Below are positions 33,242-43,100 of a stretch of 64,000 nucleotides of DNA, piece by piece (within the stretch, counting starts at the first letter, position 1; every line of letters starts with the position of its first letter). Where the stretch lies: the NCBI GenBank assembly GCA_034665305.1, contig JAXDFZ010000003.1:1-64000 (forward strand), written 5' to 3'. Both the position numbers and the translations under genes were made by a program. Origin of the DNA: DASXRU01 sp034665305 (GTDB lineage Bacteria > Acidobacteriota > Blastocatellia > Pyrinomonadales > Pyrinomonadaceae). Under the pieces are notes generated by a model that was not told where the DNA came from, made no database searches, and saw only the letters and a list, made by a program, of their open reading frames with translations.

Positions 33242-33434
33242 ACGCCGAAGGCGTTGAATAACTCAGCCCCGGGTACCACCCTGGGTTAAGAGCAATCATC
33301 TGTATCTACCCCGAAAGGGTTGAACACGTTTTCATCAAGGCGTCGGCTATTCAACCCTTTCAGGGTAACGAATCGCGATCCTCGTATTTACCCAAGATGT
33401 TACCCTGGGCTGAGTTATGCAACGCCTTCGGCGT
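33242..33434. repeat. 193-bp TIR element upstream of the mannosyltransferase
   Basis: Left end ACGCCGAAGGCGTTGAATAA followed by CTCAGCCC, and right end GGGCTGAGTTATGCAACG followed by CCTTCGGCGT, are inverted copies. An inner inverted pair ACCCCGAAAGGGTTGAA / TTCAACCCTTTCAGGGT lies in the middle. Similar TTCAACCCTTTCAGGGT palindromes are known to me as dispersed repeats in Planctomycetes and Verrucomicrobia. The remaining bases of the ~330-bp gap show nothing I can name. Confidence 0.8.
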
Positions 33435-33535
33435 AAGGAACCGGGCGCTCCCAAGCCTCGGGTTATAATTTCAAAATGATTCGAGATGAGCGAACCTGGC
33501 GCGACGGCCAAATTAATAGTTTGCCTTTACGTCGC

Positions 33536-34636
33536 CTACACATTGAATCTGAAATTGACGATGTCGCCTTCCTGCATGATGTAGTCTTTGCCTTCGAGCC
33601 GCGTCAGGCCTTGTTCCTTGGCGGCGGCGTAGGATCCGGTCCGCGTCAGATCGTCGTAGCCGACGATCTCGGCCCGGATGAAGCCGCGCTCGATGTCGGT
33701 GTGAATTTCTCCGGCCGCGGATTGCGCTCGCGTTCCCTGCGCGATGGTCCAGGCGCGCACTTCCTTTTCACCAGCCGTCAGGAACGACATCAATCCTAAA
33801 AGATGATAGGCGCTCTTGATCAAGCGATCGACGCCGCTGCTGTTGACGCCGACTTGTTTCAAATAATCAAGGCGCTCATCGGGTGGGAGTTCGACCAACT
33901 CTGCTTCCAGTTGCGCGCAAATCACGACACACTCGGCCGCTTCGCCGGCTGCGACTTGCTGCACATTGCGAACATGCGCGTTGGCCTCAGGATTCGCGAG
34001 GGTTGCTTCGTCAACATTGGCTGCGTAAATCGTTGGCTTCATGGTCAAGAGAAAGAAAGAACGGGCGAGGGCGCGTTCGTCATCGGTGAGCACGACCGTG
34101 CGAGCTGGTTTGCCTTGTTCGAGCACGGGCTGCAGTTTGTCGAGCAGTTCGATTTCGGCGCGGGCGGATTTGTCGCCACTCTTCGCGGCCTTCTGGGCTT
34201 TGTCGCGACGACGTTCGGCCGTGGCCATGTCCGCCAGCGCGAGTTCGATCTGGATCGTTTCGATATCCCGGAGGGGATCGACCGAGCCTTCGACGTGGAC
34301 CACGGCGTCGTCTTCGAAGCAGCGCACAACCTGGACCACGGTGTCGGTCTCGCGAATGTTGGCGAGGAACTGGTTGCCCAGGCCTTCGCCTTTGGAGGCG
34401 CCGCGAACGAGGCCGGCGATGTCGAGAAACTCGACGGTGGCGGGCACAATCTTTTCCGTCTTGACGATGCGGGCTAGGGGTTCCAAACGTTCGTCGGGAA
34501 CCGCTACGACACCCACGTTTGGTTCGATAGTAGCGAACGGATAATTCGCGGCGAATGCCGCGGTTTGGGCCGTCAGCGCATTGAACAGCGTAGACTTGCC
34601 GACATTAGGAAGACCAACAATTCCGGCGCGAAGCAT
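33536..34636 (-). CDS. ychF: Ribosome-binding ATPase YchF
   Basis: YchF is an OBG-family P-loop protein that prefers ATP. The 366 residues have GLPNVGKS (8-15), the switch region FLDIAGLVRGASKGEGLGNQ, the YAANVDE segment in place of NKxD and a C-terminal TGS domain (EVRAWTIAQGTRAQSAAGEIH split). The length is normal. The gene reads away from the repeat-rich gap at 34.7-35.6 kb. Confidence 0.97.
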   Translation of the reverse strand: MLRAGIVGLPNVGKSTLFNALTAQTAAFAANYPFATIEPNVGVVAVPDERLEPLARIVKTEKIVPATVEFLDIAGLVRGASKGEGLGNQFLANIRETDTVVQVVRCFEDDAVVHVEGSVDPLRDIETIQIELALADMATAERRRDKAQKAAKSGDKSARAEIELLDKLQPVLEQGKPARTVVLTDDERALARSFFLLTMKPTIYAANVDEATLANPEANAHVRNVQQVAAGEAAECVVICAQLEAELVELPPDERLDYLKQVGVNSSGVDRLIKSAYHLLGLMSFLTAGEKEVRAWTIAQGTRAQSAAGEIHTDIERGFIRAEIVGYDDLTRTGSYAAAKEQGLTRLEGKDYIMQEGDIVNFRFNV

Positions 34637-34750
34637 GTATCACCTTCTTATCAGGACGGGAAAAGTAAAAGCAATTCTTTACACTGTGGGCTCGGCGCGT
34701 GTCCAGTTGAAACGCAATGGGCGTCATCTGGATGATCGGCGCTTGCCCAG

Positions 34751-34955
34751 AGCCCGCATGTGCGGGCGACATATCAGTAGCCCACAGCGCAAGCTGTGGG
34801 TTCACGCAGGAGATTGAAATCCGAGCTCGCGAAGCGAGCGGCATAAATGGACCCGGTCGATGAACCCACGGACGAAATCTATATCGCCCCGCTGGGGCTC
34901 CGATCGTGATGATTGCCACATTACCCACAGCTTGCGCCGTGGGCTACTGATATTT
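34751..34955. repeat. CAGTAGCCCACAGC element, complete copy 1
   Basis: An inverted-repeat element of ~205 bp. The left end has AGCCCGCATGTGCGGGC, then ATATCAGTAGCCCACAGC and GCAAGCTGTGGGT. The right end has ACCCACAGCTTGCGCCGTGG and GCTACTGATAT. The inside holds a weaker pair around AGCTCGCGAAGCGAGC and GCCCCGCTGGGGC. Other copies are at 34992, 35472 and 44243. Confidence 0.85.
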
Positions 34956-34991
34956 CGTTGGCTTCGCCAACTGGTTGACCGTCTATTCAAA

Positions 34992-35179
34992 TAGCCCGCA
35001 CAGCGGGCGGCGATACCCGTAGCCCACAGCGCAAGCTGTGGGTTCACGCAGGAGATTGAAATTCTAGCTCGCGAAGCGAGCGACATAAGTTGCACCGCCC
35101 GATGAACCCACCGACGCATTTATGTCGCCTCGCTGGGGCTCCGCTCTGATCATTTGCGCCTGAACCCACAGCTTGCGCC
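34992..35179. repeat. CAGTAGCCCACAGC element, copy 2, right end cut
   Basis: It starts TAGCCCGCACAGCGGGC and follows copy 1 closely, including GGTTCACGCAGGAGATTGAA and the AGCTCGCGAAGCGAGC segment, up to ACCCACAGCTTGCGCC. The expected GTGGGCTACTGATAT end is missing, because the 203-bp element at 35180 begins at this point. Confidence 0.8.
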
Positions 35180-35382
35180 TTCGGCTCTGCCGCCGGATGT
35201 GAGGCGGCGGCTCTGCCCCGCCGTAGTGGGCCGTCATATGTTTTGGGCTATGCCCTAGGTGCGGCCTTTGGCCCAACAAAACCCAAAGGGCTAAGCCCGG
35301 ACCACGGGCGTAGCCCGGCGAATAACCCGGCTGCTGTCGGCGGGGCTTAGCCACCGCCTCACATCCGGCGGCAAAGCCGAAT
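35180..35382. mobile_element. 203-bp element with 28-bp terminal inverted repeats
   Basis: Left end TTCGGCTCTGCCGCCGGATG followed by TGAGGCGG, and right end CCGCCTCACATCCGGCGGCA followed by AAGCCGAA, pair at 27 of 28 positions. Internally there are smaller GC-rich hairpins. No reading frame of note is inside, so it looks like a MITE or a REP-type non-autonomous element. Confidence 0.7.
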
Positions 35383-35471
35383 TCCACGAGTCGAGGATTT
35401 TTATACTAAGGCCCAAGATTTCAAAAGTCTGTCTCCTCAACACTTCGCACTGTGGGCGCAAGCGGCGTTGG

Positions 35472-35522
35472 AGCCCGCATCGCGGGCGGCATATCAGTAG
35501 CCCACAGCGCAAGCTGTGGGTC
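35472..35522. repeat. CAGTAGCCCACAGC element, left-end fragment (copy 3)
   Basis: Only the left end is present: AGCCCGCATCGCGGGC, ATATCAGTAGCCCACAGC and GCAAGCTGTGGGT, then unrelated sequence. The region 35383-35471 between this and the 203-bp element shows nothing I recognise. Confidence 0.8.
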
Positions 35523-35605
35523 CGAATTTCACATCGCTCATAACTTTTGAGGCAAAGCCAAAATCTTGAGTATCCAAAACTCACCGCGCGTCTTAGAATG
35601 CCCTG

Positions 35606-37897
35606 ATGATTTTTGCCCTGGCCCTTTCCCTGATTGCAACTACGGGCGGCGCGCTGGCCACTTATCTTTATGATGAAGACGCGCCGCTCGCTTCGCGTTT
35701 TTGTTCCGGCGCGTGCATCGGTTTTGCGCTGTTAGGGCTCGCCGGTTTCGTCGTTGCTTCTTTTCTCGGTCTCGGACCGGCCACACTCGTTGTTTCCACA
35801 CTCGTTATCGCCGCGCCCTTTGTCCTTTTATTCAATGCGCGCCGGCGCGTGTTGATCTTCAATGACATCGCAACGTCATATCGCGGCTTTCGCCACAACG
35901 TGCTGCGTGTGGATCGCTGGACGGTCTGCTACATAGGATTCTACCTCGCGGTCACGCTCGTCATGTGGCTGTCATTTGCGAACGCAATGTTCGAACGGCC
36001 GGACGGCATTTACACGGGCGTCTTGAACAATTTCGGCGACCTGCCGTTTCACCTGAGCGTGATCACGCGCTTTGCGTTTGGTCAGAATTTCCCGCCCGAG
36101 GATCCAACGTACGCGGGCGTCCGATTTACTTACCCCTTCCTGACTGACCTGGTATCCGCAATGTTTGTTCGCGCCGGGGCCAGCCTGCGCGATTCGATGT
36201 TCATCGAGAACATCATTCTGGCAGTAGCCTTTGTCGGCGTGATTCATTACTGGGCGTTGCGGCTGTTGCGTGACCGTCTGGCCGCAGTGATTACGCCGGT
36301 GCTGATCGTTTTGAGCGGCGGGCTGGGTTGGCTGGTGTTTCTGAAGAACGCTAAGGACAGTGAAGTTGGGGTTCTCGGTTTGCTGAAGAAACTCCCGCAC
36401 TCGTATACGATCGTCCCCGAAACCACCTGGCGTTGGGGAAACGCGATGACGTCGCTGCTACTGACGCAGCGAGGAATTCTGCTGGGCATTCCGCTCGCCG
36501 TGATCGTGTTTACGCAATGGTGGTTGGCGGGCGAAGGCGAGACGCAGGGAAGCGGGGAAAAAGGGAAAAAGGGAAAAGCGGGAGGCGGTGAAGGACGCAA
36601 AGTAAAAGGTAAGAAGACTGCTGGTCAGCGGAAACAAAAAGACGTCGCAGAGCCGCCAACGTCCACCTTCCCTTTTTCCCTTTTCCCTTTTTCTCCGGCC
36701 GCAAAGCGCATGCTGGCCGCTGGTATCGTCGCCGGTTTACTCCCTCTGGTCCATGCGCACACTTTCGTCGTCGTGATGGGCGTGGGCGCAGCCCTGGCGT
36801 TGGGAACGTACTGGCGCGCGTGGGCTGTGGCGCTGGCTGCGCTCTTGTTGCTGGCGCTGGGTTACTCGGTTAATTTGTTCTCGGCTTCGTCTCTCAAAAT
36901 TGTTTTCCCGATTGTCGCTGCCGGGGTGTCATTGATTGTGTGGTATTTGCTGCCGCCGGCACACCGGCTGCAATGGTTGGTTTTCTTTTTGGCGTCGCTG
37001 GTAGTTGCTTTGCCGCAGTTGTGGTGGTCCACGCATGGCAGCGCGGTGCAGGCCGGCTCGTTCCTCGGATGGCAGTTCGGTTGGGACAGTGCCGACGAAA
37101 TTTTCTTTAAGACGGCGCTTTTGGATCAATCGCAACCAACGATCCCGGGCGTGCGGGCAATCGTAATTCGCTTTCTGGATATCGCCTGGTTCTGGTTCAA
37201 AAATACGGGCGCCTTCATTCCACTGCTTATCGCGGCGTTGAGTTGGCGAAAGGGTGGGCGACTGGTGTCGCGCCGCTTGCTCTGGTTCTATTTGCCTTTC
37301 ACGTTTTGTTTCGTTATTCCCAATATGGTGAAAATGGCGCCGTGGATCTGGGACAACGTGAAGGTGCTTTTTTATTGGTGGGTCGCATCAGCGCCGCTGG
37401 TAGCATTAGTAATCGCCAAACTGTGGCAGGGAAGCGCTGCCCGGCGCATACTCGCGGCGAGCTTGTTGGTAGTGTTGACCTTTGCAGGCGCGCTTGATGT
37501 CTTTGCCCTTGCTACCAGCCAGGGTGAATATCGGGAATTCGACCGCGAAGGTATTTCGTTCGCGGAGTCAATCAAGGAACAGACACCGGAGCACGCCGTC
37601 GTGCTGCACGCGCCGATTCACAACCATCCCGTGTTTCTTACGGGCCGCCGTTCCGTGATGGGTTACCCGGGACACATCTGGACCCATGGACTTCAATTCG
37701 CGCAACGGCAATCAGACATCAGACGCATTTACGCCGGCGGGCCTGACGCGCCGGGCTTGCTCGCGACCTACGGGGTCAATTACGTTGTCGTCAGTCCCTG
37801 GGAGGCACACGAGTTTCCCGTGAACGAAGCATTCTTTGCGCGTTATCCGCAACTGGGAGAAACAGGTGGGTACCGGCTCTACAAAATCACGCCGTAG
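35606..37897 (+). CDS. Large polytopic membrane protein, GT-C-like, with heptad array insert
   Basis: The 763-residue product has about 15 hydrophobic segments. Loops with FGDLPFHLSVITRFAFGQNF and a conserved acidic first loop suggest a GT-C type membrane glycosyltransferase, but I cannot name a family with confidence. Residues about 311-366 form a sequence foreign to the rest: a Gly/Lys/Glu run (GEKGKKGKAGGGEGR) and a Pro/Phe/Ser run (TSTFPFSLFPFSP). These are encoded by the two arms of a heptad inverted repeat, in frame and between membrane segments. The next gene overlaps the 3' end by 32 bp. Confidence 0.75.
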   Translation: MIFALALSLIATTGGALATYLYDEDAPLASRFCSGACIGFALLGLAGFVVASFLGLGPATLVVSTLVIAAPFVLLFNARRRVLIFNDIATSYRGFRHNVLRVDRWTVCYIGFYLAVTLVMWLSFANAMFERPDGIYTGVLNNFGDLPFHLSVITRFAFGQNFPPEDPTYAGVRFTYPFLTDLVSAMFVRAGASLRDSMFIENIILAVAFVGVIHYWALRLLRDRLAAVITPVLIVLSGGLGWLVFLKNAKDSEVGVLGLLKKLPHSYTIVPETTWRWGNAMTSLLLTQRGILLGIPLAVIVFTQWWLAGEGETQGSGEKGKKGKAGGGEGRKVKGKKTAGQRKQKDVAEPPTSTFPFSLFPFSPAAKRMLAAGIVAGLLPLVHAHTFVVVMGVGAALALGTYWRAWAVALAALLLLALGYSVNLFSASSLKIVFPIVAAGVSLIVWYLLPPAHRLQWLVFFLASLVVALPQLWWSTHGSAVQAGSFLGWQFGWDSADEIFFKTALLDQSQPTIPGVRAIVIRFLDIAWFWFKNTGAFIPLLIAALSWRKGGRLVSRRLLWFYLPFTFCFVIPNMVKMAPWIWDNVKVLFYWWVASAPLVALVIAKLWQGSAARRILAASLLVVLTFAGALDVFALATSQGEYREFDREGISFAESIKEQTPEHAVVLHAPIHNHPVFLTGRRSVMGYPGHIWTHGLQFAQRQSDIRRIYAGGPDAPGLLATYGVNYVVVSPWEAHEFPVNEAFFARYPQLGETGGYRLYKITP
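36539..36702. repeat. GGGAAAA heptad inverted repeat inside a coding region
   Basis: Left arm GGGGAAA, AAGGGAAA, AAGGGAAA, AGCGGGAGG. Right arm CCTTCCC, TTTTTCCC, TTTTCCC, TTTTTCTCC. About 75 bp separate them. The reading frame of the surrounding gene continues through both arms without a stop. Units have one or two extra bases compared with the strict 7-bp arrays. Confidence 0.88.
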
Positions 37898-39689
37898 ACA
37901 ATCAGCCGTCGCTGCACCCGCCAGCGGTGCAAAAAAGGCTGCGGAGACGGCGCCGGTGGACAAACCGACGGAGCTTAGTGAGCGTGCCTGGTTGACTGCG
38001 TCGGCAGCGGTGATGTTCGTCGCCGCATTTCTGCGCCTCTATGATCTGACGCTCGTCCCGCTGCATCACGACGAAGGGGTAAATGGAAACTTCCTGGTTA
38101 CCCTGGTCCGCAGTGGCGATTATCTTTACAACCCCACCAATTATCACGGCCCGACACTCTATTACTTCGCCGCCATCATTCCCTGGCTGGCCCGTTTCTT
38201 TGGCGGCCCGGCGTTCCGCGATGCCCAGGGGCTGACGACTTTTAATATTCGTCTGGTGACCGTTTTGTTCGGACTGGGGACAGTCTGGCTTGTGTTGTTG
38301 TTACGCCGCCGCATTGGCAGTATCGGCGCTCTATCGGCAGCAGGAATGCTGGCCATTTCGCCCGGCGCAGTTTATCTGTCGCGATATTTTATTCACGAAA
38401 CGCTTTTTGTCTTTTTTGCTTTGGGTGTCGTCGTTGCCGCGTTGAAGTATTACGACACGGCCCAGGGAAGTTACCTGGTGTTAGCCGCAGTGTCGGCGGC
38501 GTTGATGACGGCAACCAAGGAAACGTGGATCATCAACGGGCCAGTGCTCCTGATCGCGCTCACCACCACGATCGTCTATTTTTGGCTGCGTGGCAGCGGG
38601 CAAAAACGTAAACCCGGAAAGCGCCCGCCGTTGGGCCAACGAATAAACGATGCGCTCGATCGCTTTGGTGGTCCAACATCCGTTGCTACGGTCGCACTAA
38701 TCGCGCTGGCGATTTTCCTGATCGTAAACATCCTTTTCTATTCTTCCTTCTTCAAGAACTATCCCAAGGGCGTCTACGACGGGCTGTTAACATTAAGCTT
38801 ATGGTCGCATCGAACTCAGGAGCACGTACACTCGATGGGCCAATACCTGGAGTGGCTGCGGGAATCGGAATCGCCAATCCTGATTGTGGCGATCGTTGGC
38901 GCGGCGTATGCAGTCTGGCGCACGGATAATCGTTTCGCGGTCTTTGTAGCTCAATGGGCGTTTGGATCACTGGCCGCCTACTCGCTGGTCGGATACAAGA
39001 CTCCGTGGATTGCTTTGAATTTTGTGGTTCCCATGGCGATCACTGGTGGTTACGTGCTGGATGTCCTTTACCGGAAATTTGAGGGGCCGATGATCCCGCT
39101 GGCGCTGGCGATCGGAGCCATCGCTTTTCTGGGCTACGAAATTAATCTACGACACAACTGGTATCTGGGGATTCCCCTCATGCTCGCGTGTGGCTATCTG
39201 TTTGCCGTCTTCTCTTTTTGGAGTAGTTCGGTTAGGAACCAGGGGCGCGTGCACTATTACCTGAGCGCGGCCGCCCTCATCGTCGTGTGTAGTGCGCAAA
39301 TGTATGCGCTCAACTTTGTGCATTACGATGACGATCGCTATACGTATGTTTACGCCCACACCCGTCGCGACTTTCTCAGCATGGTTGACGAAATCAATCG
39401 CGTTGCCGCGCGTACTCAGGGCGCGAACACAGGCGTGACGGTCGTCTCGCCGGATTATTGGCCATTGCCCTGGTACCTTCGCGATCTGAAACGGGTGGGT
39501 TACTTCAGTCGCATGACGCCTTCAACCGAACCCGTCGTCCTTGGATCGACAGCACAAGAGGCAGAGCTGCGCGCGACCTTCGGCGATCGTTACGAGCAAG
39601 TCCGCAACCCGTCGGTTGCGAATGGAAGTTATGCGTTGCGGCCGGGTGTGGATCTATTGCTATTTGTGCGAAAGGATGTCGCACGTTAA
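37866..39689 (+). CDS. TIGR03663/Agl23-type membrane protein
   Basis: GTG 37866 (GGGAG 37854-37858) gives 607 residues; an upstream TTG at 37836 is also possible. A basic Ala-rich N-terminus is followed by about 12 hydrophobic segments. The first extracytoplasmic loop has PLHHDEGVNGNFLVTLVRSG and YNPTNYHGPTLYYF, which are hallmarks of the family named after archaeal Agl23 (GT39-like, flippase-associated). It overlaps the upstream GT-C-like gene, so both probably act together in surface glycan or lipid-linked sugar work. Confidence 0.85.
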   Translation: MGTGSTKSRRRQSAVAAPASGAKKAAETAPVDKPTELSERAWLTASAAVMFVAAFLRLYDLTLVPLHHDEGVNGNFLVTLVRSGDYLYNPTNYHGPTLYYFAAIIPWLARFFGGPAFRDAQGLTTFNIRLVTVLFGLGTVWLVLLLRRRIGSIGALSAAGMLAISPGAVYLSRYFIHETLFVFFALGVVVAALKYYDTAQGSYLVLAAVSAALMTATKETWIINGPVLLIALTTTIVYFWLRGSGQKRKPGKRPPLGQRINDALDRFGGPTSVATVALIALAIFLIVNILFYSSFFKNYPKGVYDGLLTLSLWSHRTQEHVHSMGQYLEWLRESESPILIVAIVGAAYAVWRTDNRFAVFVAQWAFGSLAAYSLVGYKTPWIALNFVVPMAITGGYVLDVLYRKFEGPMIPLALAIGAIAFLGYEINLRHNWYLGIPLMLACGYLFAVFSFWSSSVRNQGRVHYYLSAAALIVVCSAQMYALNFVHYDDDRYTYVYAHTRRDFLSMVDEINRVAARTQGANTGVTVVSPDYWPLPWYLRDLKRVGYFSRMTPSTEPVVLGSTAQEAELRATFGDRYEQVRNPSVANGSYALRPGVDLLLFVRKDVAR

Positions 39690-39709
39690 CTGACTTCAAA
39701 TGCCTCGCG

Positions 39710-39748
39710 CCACTCTGGACAGCCGGGCTGTCCGAGTGGTAATTTTTT
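39710..39748 (+). terminator. Rho-independent terminator after the Agl23-like gene
   Basis: CCACTCTGGACAGC pairs with GCTGTCCGAGTGG across a short centre (39710-39739), followed by TAATTTTTT. Confidence 0.85.
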
Positions 39749-40118
39749 GCGCAACCCGACGACCCCCGTTTTCCTCCTCCTAAGATGGCCGCCGATCTAC
39801 GCGGACCAAATCAGACCAGACAAATCGCATCGGCTCGTTAATTCGTATTAACAGTTCCCCGGTTGCCCCGTCAAAAATGAACGGTTCATTGCGATTTGAT
39901 TTCATTTCGCATCATTAACAGCCCGCGCTGAGGATGACTCGCATTCTCAAGTTTTCCTCAACCGGCGGGCGTTACTGTTCAGCTAGTTCAAAATCGAATT
40001 TGTCTGCCATTTACGCGGATACCAATTGAGCCGGAGCGCGAACCACTAACAGCGGCTCGCAGTAGGCTGGTAACCGCTTTGGGTTTACGGTCTCGGACCG
40101 TTTCATCAGGAGGGTTCC
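39749..40118. promoter_or_regulatory. Long leader region of the large secreted protein gene
   Basis: 370 bp without a gene. It contains an inverted pair AAATCGCA (near 39825) and TGCGATTT (near 39890), an AT-rich stretch near 39840-39920, and a perfect hairpin ACGGTCTCGGACCGT (about 40087-40101) right before the Shine-Dalgarno AGGAGGG of the gene at 40119. I could not pick a convincing -35/-10 pair. Confidence 0.35.
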
Positions 40119-43100
40119 ATGAGCAAGTCCCAACTTCAGCGCAGGTCGGATGACAGGATTCGCTGGGCCGTGCTGCTGTCCGCTTTGATCGTTGTGGCGG
40201 CAGCGTGCGTTATGCCTCTGTTCCGGTTTGCGCGCGTGCGCGCGTCGAATCCCACCGGCGGCACTCTCGCGCCCGCTGGTCCGCCGGTAAACTGGGTGGG
40301 AACCGTTAGTGGAACTGGCGGCACGTTGGGGGAGGGCAATTGTATTGACAGTGGTCCAGCGCAGAACTGCGACAGTTTCCAATTAACAATCAGCGGCGCC
40401 GAATCAGATTGGAGCGGCAAGCTGGCCCAGGTCAGGGTCGCGTGGAACCTGCCGAGTACGGACTACGATCTTTACGTGCATAAGGGCGACCTTACCGGGC
40501 CAGTAGCCGCCAGCGGCGCTAACCAGGGACAACCGGGAACAGAAGAGGTTGCATTGATCGATCCCAGCGCCACCGGAGTGGGCCTGTACACCGTGCACGT
40601 TGGGTACGCAGTCGTGCCGCCTAATTCGGATCAATACCATGGGACCGCCAGCGTTGTGCCCGGACTGACACCGGCGCTGGCAGGATCCGGCTTAGCTCCG
40701 AGATTTCAAAACCTGTTTCCAACTCCGGCTCAGATCGCGCTAGGCAAGGGCGTCGATGCCGGCGAGCCTTCAGTTGGTATCAACTGGGTAACCGGGAAGG
40801 GAATGTATGTTTCTTACTTAACGACCTTTCGTCTGACTTTTGATGACACGTGCCCCACCTCGCCGACCGCTGTCTGGGAAGACAAGAGTGCCCCCAACAG
40901 TGTGAACAGTCTGGATCCAATTCTTTTCACGGATCATGGTTACAACACAGTCACGCCGGACGTGAAACGCACTTTTGTGTCGCAACTCTCCGGCCAGGAC
41001 AGTTTGACCGCTTACACCGAGGATGATGGCGACACGTGGGTTCCGAGTCAGGGAGGTGGGATTCCTTCCGGAGTTGATCACCAGAGTGTTGGCGCCGGTC
41101 CGTTTCATGCTCCGTTGACTGGAGGCGTTCCCGGCTATCAGCATGCGGTCTATTACTGCTCACAGGACATCGTGACTGCTTTCTGCGCGCGCAGCGACAA
41201 CGGTGGTTTGACCTTCGGCGCGGGCGTGCCCATCTACGGTTCCAACACCAGTTGTTCCGGGCTTCACGGTCACGTAAAGGTGGGGCCCGACGGTACGGTG
41301 TACGTGCCTAATCGGAGTTGCAATACCCTCACCGTGGTTATTGTTTCGGAAGACAACGGCATCACCTGGAATATACGCGCGATCCCCGGCAGCAATACTT
41401 CGAGTAGCGATCCAGCGGTGGCGCTGGGTCGTGGTGATGTAGTTACTACGGGCGGCGTCGCGCCGAAACCTGTCGGCCGGTTGTACGCAGCTTTTGGCAG
41501 CAGCGACAGCGTGCCGGGAGTTTCGGTGTCTGACGATCGCGGGCTGACCTGGAAAAACAGTTTCGACGTAGGTGATCTGGGAGGGATTAAGGCGGTAGCG
41601 TTTCCCACCATAGTTGCGGGCGACGACGATCGCGCGGCTTATGCCTTCCTGGGATCGACCACCGCAGGAGCGCCGGACGCAAAAACATTCCCGGGCCTCT
41701 GGCACCTATACGTCGCGACCACATACGACGGCGGCGCTCATTGGCTGCTGTCCGATGCGACGCCGAATGATCCGGTCCAACGTAATGGGATTCACCTGGG
41801 AGGCGGTTCGCCGCCACATCGGAACTTGCTTGATTTCATCGGCATCGACGTGGATAAGCAGGGACGGATCGTAGTTGGCTACGCGGACGGTTGCACCGGG
41901 CCAGCGTGTATCCAGGCGCCGAATACGGCGACAGGAAACTCATACACGCAAATCGCAGCCGTCGCGCGCCAGGCCGGCGGGCGTCGTTTGTTCGCTGGAA
42001 GTGATCCGGCGGAACCTACTATTCCCGGAGCGCCATATCTGACTGTTGGTCGAGACTCGCGCGTCGACGACCTCGCCCAGCTAAAGGTAGCCCACTTGAC
42101 CTGGTCCGAGCCTAACGACGGTGGTTCAGCGGTTACGAACTATGCGGTGTTGCGCGGCACGACCAGCGGCGGCGAAACGTTCCTGGCGAACGTCGGCACT
42201 GCTATCAAGTATGACGACACCACCGCTGATCGCTTCACGACTTACTACTACAAAGTGACGGCAACAAACGCGCAGGGAAGTTCCTGTGGCAGCAACGAGG
42301 TTAAGTCAGTCCCGATCGGCGATTCGCAGTGCGCGGGTTTGACCGAAGTGATCGATCCAGCCGGCGATCAAAAATCGGCTCCAGCCAACGCCGACCTCGA
42401 TGTTCTGGAAGTTCGCGCTGCGGACAACGTGGTTGCCACCAACCAGCAGATCACATTCAAATTAAAGATGGCGAATCTGGGCACGCCGGGTTCGACATTG
42501 TTGCCCAACCGGCAGTGGCGTGTTCTTTGGAACTATCCGACGCCGCCGGATGCTACGACGCCGTTCACAGGTTCGTACTACGTTGGCATGAACACCGATG
42601 GTTCCGGCACGCCGTCCTTTGAATACGGCACTGTGACTACGGTTGAAGCAGTGCCGGCCAACGCTTCGTTACCGAATTTGATTGGCCCAGCCGACAGCGG
42701 CTCGGTCGATCAGGCAACCGGTATCATCTCGATTGTGGTGTCCGCTAATAAGATCGGCAGTCCCAAGATCGGCGATGTCATCGGCGCTATGATTGGTCGG
42801 ACCTTCGCGGGGAATGGGAGCCAGACGCTGCGTTCCAACTCGGCGATCGACACTACGAATGCCGCAGGAGCGCAGGATCCGTACACGGGCATGAGTTATC
42901 AAATCGTCGGTAACACACCGTGTCCGGCCGCGACTCCGACGCCTACTCCAACACCGACGCCGACGCCGAGCCCGACGCCGACTCCAACACCGTCACCCGG
43001 GGGTTCGACGATTCAATTCGGATCGCCCAACTTCGCGAAAACGGAGGGCTGCACCTTCATCAACATCACCGTGGTCCGTTCCGGTTCAACCGCCGCTTCG

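Noticed and set aside
33476..34477. Reading frames on the + strand opposite ychF (33476-33799 and 33803-34477)
   Set aside because: Antisense of a certain ychF gene, no motif or ribosome binding site.
36539..36702. Assembly error or frameshift in the GT-C-like gene
   Set aside because: The frame stays open on both sides and the insert has the same inverted heptad structure as arrays elsewhere, so a real repeat is the simpler explanation.
37836..37865. TTG at 37836 as start of the Agl23-like gene
   Set aside because: GTG at 37866 has GGGAG at good spacing and shortens the overlap with the gene before to 32 bp.
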